Below, one piece after another: positions 27,523-35,091 of a stretch of 64,000 nt of DNA. Every line of letters begins with the position of its first letter. Position 1 is the stretch's first letter. The translations under genes were made by a program, and so were the position numbers. The DNA is from an uncultured Bacteroidales bacterium. GTDB taxonomy: Bacteria > Bacteroidota > Bacteroidia > Bacteroidales > F082. The notes beneath the pieces were generated by a model. The model saw only the letters and a program-made list of their open reading frames with translations. It searched no databases and was not told where the DNA came from. The stretch is taken from the NCBI GenBank assembly GCA_905233685.1, contig CAJOEZ010000008.1, positions 53,892-117,891 of the forward strand, in the 5' to 3' direction.

Positions 27523-28890
27523 CAACTCATTTCCCAGCTCATAAACCGATGCCACAGGAACAACCTGAATCTTAAACCGCCTAGTATCCAGTCCTTTAGC
27601 ATTATACTTCGAAACAAAAATCTTCTCAAAGCCTAATTTATCAGCCTCGGCGATGCGGGCTTCGATGCGGGTGACGGCACGAATTTCGCCCGAAAGGCCC
27701 ACCTCGGCGGCAAAGGCGTAACGCGAAGGAATGGGAATGTCGGCATTTGAGGAAAGTACGGCGGCAATGACGGCCAAATCGATGGCGGGGTCGTCCACGT
27801 GGAGGCCACCCGCGATGTTTAAAAACACATCTTTTATGGAGAGTCGGAAACCAGCACGTTTCTCCAACACGGCCAAAAGCATGTTCATTCTACGGATGTC
27901 AAAGCCCGTGGCAGAACGTTGCGGTGTGCCGTAAGCCGCACTGCTCACCAAAGCCTGTGTTTCGATGAGCATGGGGCGTTGGCCTTCCATAGTAGCCGCG
28001 ATGGCGATGCCGCTCACTTCTTCGTCGCGCTGTGAGAGGAGAATCTCGCTGGGGTTGGTCACTTCGCGGAGGCCTGTGGCGTTCATCTCGAAGATGCCCA
28101 ACTCGGAGGCCGAACCGAAACGGTTCTTGATGGTGCGCAGGATGCGGAAACCATAGTGGCGGTCGCCCTCAAACTGCAACACGGTATCGACGATATGCTC
28201 CAAAATCTTCGGTCCGGCGATGCTGCCGTCCTTGGTGATGTGGCCGATGAGGAACACCGGAACTTGATAAGCCTTGGCAATCTTGTTCATCTCGGCGGCC
28301 GTTTCTCGAATCTGCGAAAGACTGCCCGCTGTGGCATCAACATAAGGCGATTCAAGCGTTTGAATGGAGTCGATGACCACGATGTCGGGCTGCACGTTCT
28401 TGAAGTGCTTCAGGATTTCTTGTGTGTTGGTCTCGGTGAGGATGAGGCAGTCGGTGTTGTGGATGCCGATGCGCTCGGCCCGCATCTTGATTTGGGTCTG
28501 GCTCTCCTCGCCGGAGATGTAAAGTACCTTTCTTCCAGCGAGTTGCAAGGCCGTCTGCAAGAGCAAAGTCGATTTGCCGATGCCAGGTTCGCCGCCCACG
28601 AGGGTCAGGGAACCGAGTACCAAGCCTCCGCCAAGGACGCGGTTGAGCTCTTCATAAGGCAGGATAATGCGCTGTTCCCTGGCGTTGCCGATTTCGTTGA
28701 TAGGCGTAGGCAGACCTTTGTCCATCTCCAATCCGACGCTTTTCTTTACCGATTTGCTGTCCTTTCCCGTGACGACGGTCTCTTCCACGCAGGTGTTCCA
28801 TGCGCCGCAAGCAGGGCATTTCCCGAACCATTTCGGCGACTCGTTGCCGCATTCCTTGCAGAAAAAGGTGGTTTTCTCTTTTGTAGCCAT
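27514..28890 (-). CDS. radA: DNA repair protein RadA
   Basis: RecA-related helicase that drives branch migration in recombinational repair. 458 residues: N-terminal C4 zinc finger (CKECGNESPKWFGKCPAC), Walker A GGEPGIGKST near residue 95, the RadA-specific KNRFGSASELGIFEM motif near 253-267, and a C-terminal Lon-protease-like domain (VFLNIAGGLHVDDPAIDLA). ATG 28890 is chosen because it starts directly before the zinc finger; the in-frame extension reaches into the promoter. It is divergent from the first TlpA-like lipoprotein gene. Confidence 0.96.
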   Translation of the reverse strand: MATKEKTTFFCKECGNESPKWFGKCPACGAWNTCVEETVVTGKDSKSVKKSVGLEMDKGLPTPINEIGNAREQRIILPYEELNRVLGGGLVLGSLTLVGGEPGIGKSTLLLQTALQLAGRKVLYISGEESQTQIKMRAERIGIHNTDCLILTETNTQEILKHFKNVQPDIVVIDSIQTLESPYVDATAGSLSQIRETAAEMNKIAKAYQVPVFLIGHITKDGSIAGPKILEHIVDTVLQFEGDRHYGFRILRTIKNRFGSASELGIFEMNATGLREVTNPSEILLSQRDEEVSGIAIAATMEGQRPMLIETQALVSSAAYGTPQRSATGFDIRRMNMLLAVLEKRAGFRLSIKDVFLNIAGGLHVDDPAIDLAVIAAVLSSNADIPIPSRYAFAAEVGLSGEIRAVTRIEARIAEADKLGFEKIFVSKYNAKGLDTRRFKIQVVPVASVYELGNELFG

Positions 28891-28898
28891 ATTCACAA

Positions 28899-28935
28899 TT
28901 TTGAGGCAAAGGTATGAAATCTTTTTGTACTTTTG
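28899..28935. promoter_or_regulatory. Divergent promoters of radA (-) and the TlpA-like gene (+)
   Basis: Facing radA, TACCTTTG reads on the minus strand at 28914-28907. Facing the lipoprotein gene, TACTTTTG lies at 28928-28935, with TTTG at 28899-28902 or TTTTG overlapping it (spacing about 24). The two overlap within 37 bp, so the genes may compete for polymerase. Confidence 0.5.
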
Positions 28936-28974
28936 CCGCATCATTCAGAAATCAACTTAAACCTCTAAATTACA

Positions 28975-30063
28975 ATGAAAAAGCATCTGTTATTCCTGTT
29001 TGTATTGGCGCTCGGACTGACCGCCTGCAACAACAAAACTGACCAATTCAAGGTGAACGTCAGCCTGAAAAACGGCAACGACCAAACCATCTATCTGCAA
29101 AAGTACGTCGATAACGCGCCTGTCACCATTGATTCGGCCGTCATCGCCAATGAGATGGCCGTCCTGACTGCCACCAAGGACGACCCGCAAATTCTTTACG
29201 CCCTGAAAATCAAAGGAAAACGCGGCTACTTTCCTTTCTTTACCGACAATCAGGACATGACCCTTGTGGGCGACCTCAACAACATGAACGATGCCGTAAT
29301 GACAGGCTCGGAATCGCAGGCTGAGTTGGACGCGTATGACAATCAAATCCAAAACTATTACATGCAAATGAAGTCCTATGATGACGCGAAGAGTCATGCT
29401 TACCAAAACGAAGACTACGCAATGCTTGACTCTTTAGTCGGTATCACCAAAGGTATCCAAACGGAAATGGACAACTTCACTGACACTTATTTTAAGGAAC
29501 ATCCCGACAGTTTCGTTGCTCACTATATCCTTGACCAGGAAAAACACGACTATCCTCTTGACCAACTGAAAGAAATAGTGGGAACTTTCACCACTGAATC
29601 TATTTACAAAACTGAAATTGAAGATTATATCGCCAAGCAGGAACGCCTTGAAGTGGGCCAGCCTTTCATCGATTTCACGCTGCAAACTAACAACGACACC
29701 GAAGTCGTCCTTTCCGAAGTCATTGCCCAAAACAAGCTCACACTGGTGGATTTCTGGGCCTCGTGGTGCGGTCCCTGCCGCAAGGAGAACCCCGTCGTGA
29801 AGGCCGCCTACGAGCAGTTCCATGAACTCGGTTTTGATGTCATCGGCGTCAGCGTGGACCAAGATGCCGACGCTTGGTTGGAAGCCGTCGAGGAAGATCA
29901 ACTGCCTTGGACGCAGGTGCGCGACGCCGAAAACAAGGTCAGCGAAGACTACTTGATTTATTACATCCCGTCCAACTTCCTCTTCGACCAGAACGGCACA
30001 ATGGTGGCCAAGGGTTTGCGCGGTGAGGACTTGGCGGCAAAACTGGCTGAGTTATTACAATAA
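28975..30063 (+). CDS. TlpA-like thioredoxin-domain lipoprotein (CGPC), DUF4369 N-terminus
   Basis: A 362-residue periplasm-facing lipoprotein (lipobox LTAC, Cys18). The N-terminal DUF4369-type beta domain (about 22-120: FKVNVSLKNGNDQTIYLQKY), a helical middle, and a C-terminal TlpA/AhpC-TSA thioredoxin fold with FWASWCGPCRKENP (Cys265/Cys268) are visible. Likely a thiol-disulfide oxidoreductase acting outside the inner membrane. The next gene is a paralogue in tandem, separated by an interspersed hairpin repeat. Confidence 0.9.
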   Translation: MKKHLLFLFVLALGLTACNNKTDQFKVNVSLKNGNDQTIYLQKYVDNAPVTIDSAVIANEMAVLTATKDDPQILYALKIKGKRGYFPFFTDNQDMTLVGDLNNMNDAVMTGSESQAELDAYDNQIQNYYMQMKSYDDAKSHAYQNEDYAMLDSLVGITKGIQTEMDNFTDTYFKEHPDSFVAHYILDQEKHDYPLDQLKEIVGTFTTESIYKTEIEDYIAKQERLEVGQPFIDFTLQTNNDTEVVLSEVIAQNKLTLVDFWASWCGPCRKENPVVKAAYEQFHELGFDVIGVSVDQDADAWLEAVEEDQLPWTQVRDAENKVSEDYLIYYIPSNFLFDQNGTMVAKGLRGEDLAAKLAELLQ

Positions 30064-30068
30064 TTTTC

Positions 30069-30135
30069 GGCCCTTCGACAAGCTCAGGGACCTTGGCTTT
30101 CAATAGTTGAGGGTGCCTGAGCCTGTCGAAGGCCC
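30069..30135. repeat. Interspersed hairpin repeat (CCTTCGACA-GCTCAGG family)
   Basis: The left arm (30069-30092, containing CCTTCGACAAGCTCAGG) and right arm (30111-30135, containing CCTGAGCCTGTCGAAGG) are imperfect reverse complements over about 24 bp, with an ~18-nt loop. This sequence family is a widespread interspersed palindrome in environmental Bacteroidota and other genomes (from memory). It sits between the two TlpA-like paralogues. Confidence 0.8.
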
Positions 30136-30154
30136 CGCTTTAAATCAATACAAA

Positions 30155-31204
30155 ATGAAAACAAAAGCTCTATTTATCGCTGTCGTGTCACTCATCATGG
30201 CCGCTTGCACCTCTAAACCTGAAACCCCAACCTTTAAGGTCAACGTGGACTTGGCCAACGCCGACGGCAAAATGGTATATCTGCAAAAAGACGGCCGAGC
30301 CTTGGATTCGGCTGTCCTTGAAAACTGGAAGGCTGAATTGAGCGCACCCGTTTGCGACGACAACGAGATGTATGGCCTCATGCTTCAAGGCTGGCGCCGT
30401 CCCTTCTCGTTCTTCACAGACAACTCTGATATATCTATTGAAGGTGATGCGCAGAACCCGAACAACATTACGGTGAAAGGCTCGGCTTCGCAAGACCGCC
30501 TCAATGCCTTCACCGAGAGCTATAACGCCTTGGAAGAGAAGCTCGAAGCCGACAGCACCATGGCCCAAGCCGACAAGGACGAAGTCCTGAAAATGCACTG
30601 CTTCGACTACATTTGGGACAACCCCGCCGACCCCGTGGCGCATTATGTGCTTTACCGTTACAAATGGGCTTTCGGTCCCTGTGAGCTGCGCACGATGATC
30701 GACAACATCCACCACGCCGACAGCACCCTAACGACCAAGAACTTGCAGCTGGCAGAGGAATATGTTGAGAAGCAAGAGCGCGTGCAAGCCGGTCAGTCGA
30801 TGATTGACTTCACTCAAAACGACCCCAACGGCAACCCAGTGACGCTCAGCGAACTCGCCCAAGGCAAGCTGCTCTTGGTCGACTTCTGGGCTTCATGGTG
30901 CCCCGACTGCCGCAAGGAGAACCCCAACGTGGTAGCTGCTTACCAGAAGTTCCACGATCAAGGCTTCGACGTGCTAGGCGTTTCGTTCGACACCAACAAG
31001 GAAGCCTGGCTTGCCGCCATCGAAAAGGACGGCCTCACCTGGACCCATGTCAGCGACCTGCAAGGCTGGGGCAATACCGCCGGAGTTTTGTATTCCATCG
31101 CTTTCATCCCTCAGAACGCCTTAATCAAAGACGGCATGATTGTGGCCCGCAACCTTGAAGGGGAAGAGTTGATGGCCGAAGTGGAAAGGCAATTAGAAAA
31201 GTAA
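30155..31204 (+). CDS. TlpA-like thioredoxin-domain lipoprotein with CPDC active site
   Basis: A 349-residue paralogue of the upstream gene. It has a lipobox (IMAAC, Cys16), DUF4369-type N-terminus (FKVNVDLANADGKMVYLQK), helical middle, and thioredoxin domain. The active-site motif is FWASWCPDCRKENP (Cys249/Cys252): CPDC instead of CGPC, which would alter redox potential or specificity. ATG 30155 is used; the in-frame upstream extension is repeat-derived. A strong terminator follows. Confidence 0.9.
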   Translation: MKTKALFIAVVSLIMAACTSKPETPTFKVNVDLANADGKMVYLQKDGRALDSAVLENWKAELSAPVCDDNEMYGLMLQGWRRPFSFFTDNSDISIEGDAQNPNNITVKGSASQDRLNAFTESYNALEEKLEADSTMAQADKDEVLKMHCFDYIWDNPADPVAHYVLYRYKWAFGPCELRTMIDNIHHADSTLTTKNLQLAEEYVEKQERVQAGQSMIDFTQNDPNGNPVTLSELAQGKLLLVDFWASWCPDCRKENPNVVAAYQKFHDQGFDVLGVSFDTNKEAWLAAIEKDGLTWTHVSDLQGWGNTAGVLYSIAFIPQNALIKDGMIVARNLEGEELMAEVERQLEK

Positions 31205-31218
31205 GTACACAAAGAAGT

Positions 31219-31270
31219 AGTTCCAACCGAATCTTTGTCATTTAGCATGGATTGGGTTGGAACTTTTTTA
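31219..31270 (+). terminator. Rho-independent terminator after the TlpA-like pair
   Basis: AGTTCCAACC (31219-31228) pairs perfectly with GGTTGGAACT (31255-31264), followed by TTTTTTA. It also reaches the 3' end of the convergent HTH gene. Confidence 0.85.
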
Positions 31271-31495
31271 TTGCTGTTTTATTGAGTTTCTGTACTCTGA
31301 ATAACACCTAAAGAAATCATAATCCAACAAATCGCTGATTTTCAGCAGCAAGTCCGTGTAAATCCATTTACGGCGGAAAAGTTTGTACATGTATTGCCGC
31401 GAATAGTTGAGTTGCGCGGCGAGCCAGGTGATACTGCGCCCCTGCCGGGCCAGTTCTGCCTTGATGAGTTTCCCTATGTGCGGTTCTTCGTTCAT
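31268..31495 (-). CDS. Small helix-turn-helix protein
   Basis: 75 residues from ATG 31495 (MNEEPHIGKLIKAEL). It carries one XRE-like HTH: ITWLAAQLNYSRQYMYKLFRRK, with helix 2 WLAAQL and recognition helix SRQYMYKLF. It is clearly related to the HTH gene at 63549-63872 (same pattern HIG..IK, LA.QL, Y..F.R, LL..S..LD..F). DNA binding is inferred. The leader of about 250 nt contains a long imperfect inverted repeat. A longer in-frame start (31531) is possible but adds no family sequence. Confidence 0.75.
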   Translation of the reverse strand: MNEEPHIGKLIKAELARQGRSITWLAAQLNYSRQYMYKLFRRKWIYTDLLLKISDLLDYDFFRCYSEYRNSIKQQ

Positions 31496-31562
31496 CGGTT
31501 TGCCTTTGTGGGAGCCTTGCGCGGTGGGCAAACAAAACGGGCGGAACCGTTTTTACTTACCC

Positions 31563-31679
31563 GTCTTGAAGGCATCGGCAAACGCCCGGCAAAGAATAAG
31601 CAAAACTGCCCACGCCCTAACGACGTGAGCCTTTCGCAAACTTATTCTTCTTTACCAAATTTTGCCGATTTTTCAAGAC
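31563..31679 (-). promoter_or_regulatory. Long imperfect inverted repeat in the HTH-gene leader
   Basis: The left arm 31563-31600 begins GTCTTGAA and ends AAGAATAAG. The right arm 31641-31679 begins CTTATTCTT and ends TTCAAGAC. The arms are reverse complements with a few mismatches over about 38 bp around a 40-nt loop. As RNA this would be a large stem-loop in the 5' leader; as DNA it could be a miniature mobile element. Confidence 0.6.
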
Positions 31680-31754
31680 AAAGAATAAGAGCGTAAAGCT
31701 CGGTATTATGTCAAATAGTTTTTATCTGTAGTTCTTTCTGATTTAGATTTGGGA

Positions 31755-31762
31755 CAAAGGTA
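31755..31762 (-). promoter_or_regulatory. -7 box for the small HTH gene
   Basis: TACCTTTG on the minus strand, with a possible TTG 16 bp further upstream (31781-31779). It would start transcription about 250 nt before the ATG. Confidence 0.4.
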
Positions 31763-31870
31763 AGGATAATTTCTGAAACAACGCTGGTTTTGTTCAAATA
31801 AACATCAAGGTGCTTCACGTCAGAGCGAAAGCACCTTGATGTTTTACGTTACGAAGTTATGTTATGGTGA

Positions 31871-32260
31871 CTACTGCTCGTATTTTTCACCATAGTACTC
31901 ACAGACATCATCATAAATCCAACTTGCCAATTCAGCTGCCGCCGAAACAGCAAGGCTGGCACCATACGTCGCTCCAGAGAATGTAATGCCAGCAGCTACA
32001 GCCGTTTTCAAACCATATTTAGCCACCCGCTTTGTCCATTTCCCGCAAACCACATTGTATGTTGCTTCACCTGTGTTGCGGTCGTCAATTTCTTTGGTGA
32101 CGGAAATGCTTATAGTTCGACTGTTCTCGTCATCTTCAATAACGGCTGTGTTACCGTATCTAACGAGATAAAGACCGTCTTTAATTTTTGTTCTTTCTTG
32201 TGCATTAGCCGTAAAAACAAGTCCGATTACAGCGAAACAAATAATTAATGCTTTTTTCAT
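31871..32260 (-). CDS. Small exported protein with glycine/alanine-rich hydrophobic segment (island gene 7)
   Basis: 129 residues with a signal peptide (MKKALIICFAVIGLVFTANAQ). The mature part is a short beta-like region (IKDGLYLVRYGNTAVIEDDE) followed by a long small-residue helix-prone stretch (LKTAVAAGITFSGATYGASL, residues 84-103) resembling glycine-zipper membrane-active peptides, ending in an acidic tail with one Cys. Last gene of the AT-rich island, 22 nt after island gene 6, and the only one of the seven without the leader element. I do not recognise a family; bacteriocin-like or membrane-anchoring roles are speculation. Confidence 0.65.
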   Translation of the reverse strand: MKKALIICFAVIGLVFTANAQERTKIKDGLYLVRYGNTAVIEDDENSRTISISVTKEIDDRNTGEATYNVVCGKWTKRVAKYGLKTAVAAGITFSGATYGASLAVSAAAELASWIYDDVCEYYGEKYEQ

Positions 32261-32282
32261 GATTATTTGATTTTATTGGTTG

Positions 32283-32705
32283 CTAATTAGTTAATGTTAA
32301 TTCACGCGTTGCTGGTACAACACCAGTTACAGAAGAACTGCATGTTTCGGTGGTTTCAAAATCGTCCTCTGGCCGAACTTTTACATCGATGACACCATTT
32401 GCACCTTTGAAAGTGAAGTAGGTTTCTATGTATTGATCAGTCGTATTATGTACTCTCAAAGTGACGGTATTATACTCTCCCCAATTGTCGCTTGTTTTTT
32501 TCTCTGTAATAGCTGACCATTGCAATTCTCCAATCTGTACTTTTTCAAATTGTTTGTATTTGTACACGATAATCTTCCCTGTTTGCGGGAAAGGTGAGTT
32601 GGTTGCAATCACAACTTCGTTTTTCGTGGTAAAAGAACTGTTCGCCACAAATACTATAGCCAAACAGCATAGAATTCCAATTGATAAAAACAGTTTTTTC
32701 TTCAT
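32283..32705 (-). CDS. Small exported protein (island gene 6)
   Basis: 140 residues with a signal peptide (MKKKLFLSIGILCCLAIVFVANS). The mature part looks all-beta (VTLRVHNTTDQYIETYFTFK, about residues 81-100), with an ETTETCSSS segment near the C-terminus like that in island gene 2 (ETTETLSKSRACSS), suggesting distant homology. Copy B of the leader element lies 9 nt upstream. In this copy a short reading frame starting in the element (MEYNLAKKK) ends on a TGA overlapping the gene's ATG. Function unknown. Confidence 0.65.
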   Translation of the reverse strand: MKKKLFLSIGILCCLAIVFVANSSFTTKNEVVIATNSPFPQTGKIIVYKYKQFEKVQIGELQWSAITEKKTSDNWGEYNTVTLRVHNTTDQYIETYFTFKGANGVIDVKVRPEDDFETTETCSSSVTGVVPATRELTLTN

Positions 32706-32714
32706 TTCTTTTTT

Positions 32715-32743
32715 GCCAAGTTGTATTCCATTTGGCTCCTCAG
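32715..32743 (-). promoter_or_regulatory. Leader element copy B (before island gene 6)
   Basis: On the minus strand: GAGCCAAATGGAATACAAC then TTGGC, ending 9 nt before ATG 32705. GCCAA/TTGGC arms can pair. Confidence 0.7.
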
Positions 32744-32817
32744 TTTAAAAGCAAACCTATGTCTTATGAATTTCAAAGGCTCGCCTCCATAATTAATAGA
32801 TTCTTATGATAACAGGG

Positions 32818-33210
32818 TTAGTAACTTCCATAGGTTTGTTTTACAACATTATGGGTGTACCACATTTCTCCTTCGTATAAGACCCTGTATCGATAGCCGC
32901 ATTCCCAACATTCATCAGCTGGAAACCTGCCGTATCTTGTATTTTCTTCTATTTCACGATAGTATCTTCCGTCCTTTATTGCACGAGTCCCTTCGGAGTT
33001 TCGATAAACCTGAACGGTTTGATCCACCTTTGCACTTGCTCCAACTTTCTTTGATATTACTGTTGTACCAATTGGTGTCCAATCATCATTGTTTGACTTA
33101 ATCTCTTCTGTCAAAATGTGGGATTTGTCGGTCTTACTATTATTGAATCCCATTGAAACGAAAGGCATAACAGCCATCATTGCAACAATAATTACAACTA
33201 TTTTTTTCAT
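32818..33210 (-). CDS. Small exported protein with CxxC (island gene 5)
   Basis: 130 residues with a signal peptide (MKKIVVIIVAMMAVMPFVSMGF), then a charged region and the C-terminal block AIKDGRYYREIEENTRYGRF followed by PADECWECGYRYRV, whose ECWEC cysteines could form a metal or disulfide site. ATG 33210 is chosen by the signal peptide; an in-frame ATG inside the leader element (33237, MGYNLAQNE) is possible. The pattern IKDG(L/R)Y also occurs in island gene 7. Family not recognised. Confidence 0.65.
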   Translation of the reverse strand: MKKIVVIIVAMMAVMPFVSMGFNNSKTDKSHILTEEIKSNNDDWTPIGTTVISKKVGASAKVDQTVQVYRNSEGTRAIKDGRYYREIEENTRYGRFPADECWECGYRYRVLYEGEMWYTHNVVKQTYGSY

Positions 33211-33220
33211 CTCGTTTTGT

Positions 33221-33249
33221 GCCAGGTTATATCCCATTTGGCTCGTCGG
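33221..33249 (-). promoter_or_regulatory. Leader element copy C (before island gene 5)
   Basis: Minus strand: CCGACGAGCC, AATGGGATATAAC, CTGGC, ending 10 nt before ATG 33210. The sequence is identical to copy F. Confidence 0.75.
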
Positions 33250-33276
33250 GGTTAGTTTAGTTTATTTATTGATTAT

Positions 33277-33789
33277 TTAAAGTGGTACAGGTTTAATGAT
33301 AACTCTTTTCCGTTCCACACCTTTCATCATCATGAATTCTTTTATTTCTTCTATAATGCGAAATGCACGATTTTCTAACTCTTTGTCTAAAGGTTCTCCC
33401 CAATCATAATTCTTACCTCTATATTGGTAAGTGCTTATAGAAATAAACACCTTCAAATCCGAATACTCGTTAAGATAGAGTGCATATTCATCCAACTTTA
33501 TTTTCTGATCTTCAGAAAGATGGGGGGCTTTAGTTGTTTTGTCTATCTCTATTTTTATGGAGTTCGATTCGATTCCATATTTCTTTTGGTCATAATAATC
33601 AAGAAAAATATGTAAAGCACCTATTATGGAATCACTTGAATAATCCGCTTCAATTTTATATGCTGGTTTATTAGCAATACTAGCAATCTCGTCAACTTGA
33701 ATAAGATCCCAAAGATTTTGAGTTTGTCCTTTTGAGGTGAAACCACAGCAGACAATTGTCATAACAATAAGTAAAGCTCCTTTTTTCAT
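33277..33789 (-). CDS. Exported protein with possible divergent OmpA-like domain (island gene 4)
   Basis: 170 residues with a signal peptide (MKKGALLIVMTIVCCGFTSKGQ). The C-terminal half has the order expected of an OmpA-like peptidoglycan-binding domain: LDEYALYLNEYSDLKVFISI, then ELENRAFRIIEEIKEFMMMKG, then RKRVIIKPV, matching the usual helix, strand, N..LS..RA helix, strand layout. The GHTD-type motif is replaced (ISTYQYRGKNYDWG), so binding is doubtful. ATG 33789 is chosen; an upstream in-frame TTG is less likely. Leader element copy D lies 10 nt upstream. Confidence 0.6.
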   Translation of the reverse strand: MKKGALLIVMTIVCCGFTSKGQTQNLWDLIQVDEIASIANKPAYKIEADYSSDSIIGALHIFLDYYDQKKYGIESNSIKIEIDKTTKAPHLSEDQKIKLDEYALYLNEYSDLKVFISISTYQYRGKNYDWGEPLDKELENRAFRIIEEIKEFMMMKGVERKRVIIKPVPL

Positions 33790-33799
33790 TTTTCTTTTT

Positions 33800-33827
33800 G
33801 CCAAGTCTATCCCATTAAGTTCGTTGG
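33800..33827 (-). promoter_or_regulatory. Leader element copy D (before island gene 4)
   Basis: Minus strand: CCAACGAACTTAATGGGATA then GACTTGGC, ending 10 nt before ATG 33789. This is the most divergent copy, one base shorter, and its GCC arm is lost. Confidence 0.6.
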
Positions 33828-33840
33828 GGTTATTGAATTA

Positions 33841-34908
33841 TTATTTGATCTGGGTTTCCACAAAAGAAATTTCTATGTTCTCTATTGGTTTTGTTTTTGA
33901 GATTTTGGAAAAGATGTCAGGCCATTCCAGACTATTGGCTCTGTTCGCTGGCATAACGAAAGAGCAAACATCCGTAATTGTTTGAACATTGTCGTCACCA
34001 GAATACTTCACTTTGAGGGTAACCCAATTGCAACTTAAGCGTCTTTCTTTATTGTCGTGATTGTAGTAGGACATATAAGTGCCGCCATTACTATGATCTA
34101 ATACATATAAGTATATGGCTTCTCCTTCGTCGGTCAGAAACTTTACGGAACCATTTGACGAAAGTGTGTGGACATTATTATTGTAATCTCTGTTTTTATA
34201 TACGTTTTCTGAAAGACGTGCGCTCTCATCCATACCTGCAGCATAATCTTGCAGTATTTTCCAACTTGCTTCGGGAACATTCTGTGTTTCTACTTTTACG
34301 TTTGAAGTTGCAGTTCTTGTATTTGTTGTTTCAATATAACTCGGCTTGGAATAATAATTGTTGTTTTCCCATGATTGTCTTTCTGCTTCTCTTTGTAACC
34401 TGGCTTTTTCTGCTCTTTCCCGGGCAATCTTATCTTGTAGTTCAATTGCGGATTCTGCGGCTGAATAACTAATAGCCGTGTTTCTTTTGTCCAAAGCTGC
34501 ATTCCTGTCCATTCCATTTTGAATGTCCTGATTGTACTGTCGGTTGGCATTATTAATCTGATTGGCACTATTTAAATACGTGTCATATTGATAATTACCT
34601 GTAGCATTTAGGATGGTCTGAGCTCCTTGTATTACCGCTCCCGTATAATTTCCATTATACGCATCCCTTGTGGCGTTTGCAGCATTTTGATTGGCATTAA
34701 TCTCATTGCTTAATGCATTAAGTATCGTTCTCGCGTTTTCCTTGTCTTGATTTGATGGCAAAGAACTGGTATTATCAATCCATCGCTCTCCTGCCGCTTG
34801 AAGCAATCCTCCCAAGAGTCCTCCCAGCTGAGCATAACTAACAGAGGAAGGCAATATGACTACTGTTAGAATAGCCAATGCAATAATTGTGTTTTTTTTG
34901 AATTTCAT
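33841..34908 (-). CDS. Exported modular protein sharing its N-terminus with the Skp fusion (island gene 3)
   Basis: 355 residues. After a signal peptide (MKFKKNTIIALAILTVVILPSSVSYAQ), residues about 55-180 form a Gln/Asn/Ala-rich helical module almost the same as in island gene 1 (shared run NATGNYQYDTYLNSANQIN; then ALDKRNT, ELQDKIARER, EKAR.QRE.ERQS). The C-terminal part (about 205-355) is different: a beta-rich region of unknown type (GEAIYLYVLDHSNGGTYMSY, LSCNWVTLKVKYSGD, ITDVCSFVMPANRA). ATG 34908 is chosen; an in-frame ATG in the leader element (34935, MGYNMAKHI) exists. Neither region matches a family I recognise. Confidence 0.7.
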   Translation of the reverse strand: MKFKKNTIIALAILTVVILPSSVSYAQLGGLLGGLLQAAGERWIDNTSSLPSNQDKENARTILNALSNEINANQNAANATRDAYNGNYTGAVIQGAQTILNATGNYQYDTYLNSANQINNANRQYNQDIQNGMDRNAALDKRNTAISYSAAESAIELQDKIARERAEKARLQREAERQSWENNNYYSKPSYIETTNTRTATSNVKVETQNVPEASWKILQDYAAGMDESARLSENVYKNRDYNNNVHTLSSNGSVKFLTDEGEAIYLYVLDHSNGGTYMSYYNHDNKERRLSCNWVTLKVKYSGDDNVQTITDVCSFVMPANRANSLEWPDIFSKISKTKPIENIEISFVETQIK

Positions 34909-34918
34909 AATGTGTTTT

Positions 34919-34947
34919 GCCATGTTATATCCCATTAGGCACGTCGA
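34919..34947 (-). promoter_or_regulatory. Leader element copy E (before island gene 3)
   Basis: Minus strand: TCGACGTGCC, TAATGGGATATAAC, ATGGC, ending 10 nt before ATG 34908. GCC/GGC arms are retained. Confidence 0.7.
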
Positions 34948-34993
34948 TTTTTGTTGATTGTCGTTTTAATGAAATAGAATATGTCCAAAGAAA

Positions 34994-35076
34994 GGAATTA
35001 CCCCTTTACATCTAAACGAAACAATATAGATAATTTCTTGATTATAAATAGTACAAGACTAAAGGGGATAAATTCC
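34994..35076 (-). terminator. Large imperfect hairpin between island genes 2 and 3
   Basis: GGAATTACCCCTTT (34994-35007) pairs with AAAGGGGATAAATTCC (35061-35076), with a 2-nt bulge and a ~53-nt loop. It lies 3' of island gene 2 in the only wide gap (183 nt) of the cluster. A partial terminator or processing site is possible; no strong T-tract is seen. Confidence 0.4.
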
Positions 35077-35091
35077 GCAAATTATTGGATA

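Larger units (their letters stand above)
31496..31870. other. Structured leader/intergenic region upstream of the small HTH gene
   Basis: This 375-nt stretch has no supported gene. It holds a long imperfect inverted repeat (31563-31679) and a minus-strand -7 box (31762-31755) that would transcribe the inverted repeat as the leader of the HTH gene. Small hairpins are also visible (for example 31686-31700). Confidence 0.55.

Noticed and set aside
30107..30154. N-terminal extension of the second TlpA-like gene (reads MRVPEPVEGP...)
   Set aside because: This is the translated right arm of an interspersed hairpin repeat; the lipoprotein signal starts at 30155.
31394..31696. Two plus-strand frames over the HTH gene and its leader
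   Set aside because: One runs antisense through the HTH gene and both through the inverted repeat; no family features.
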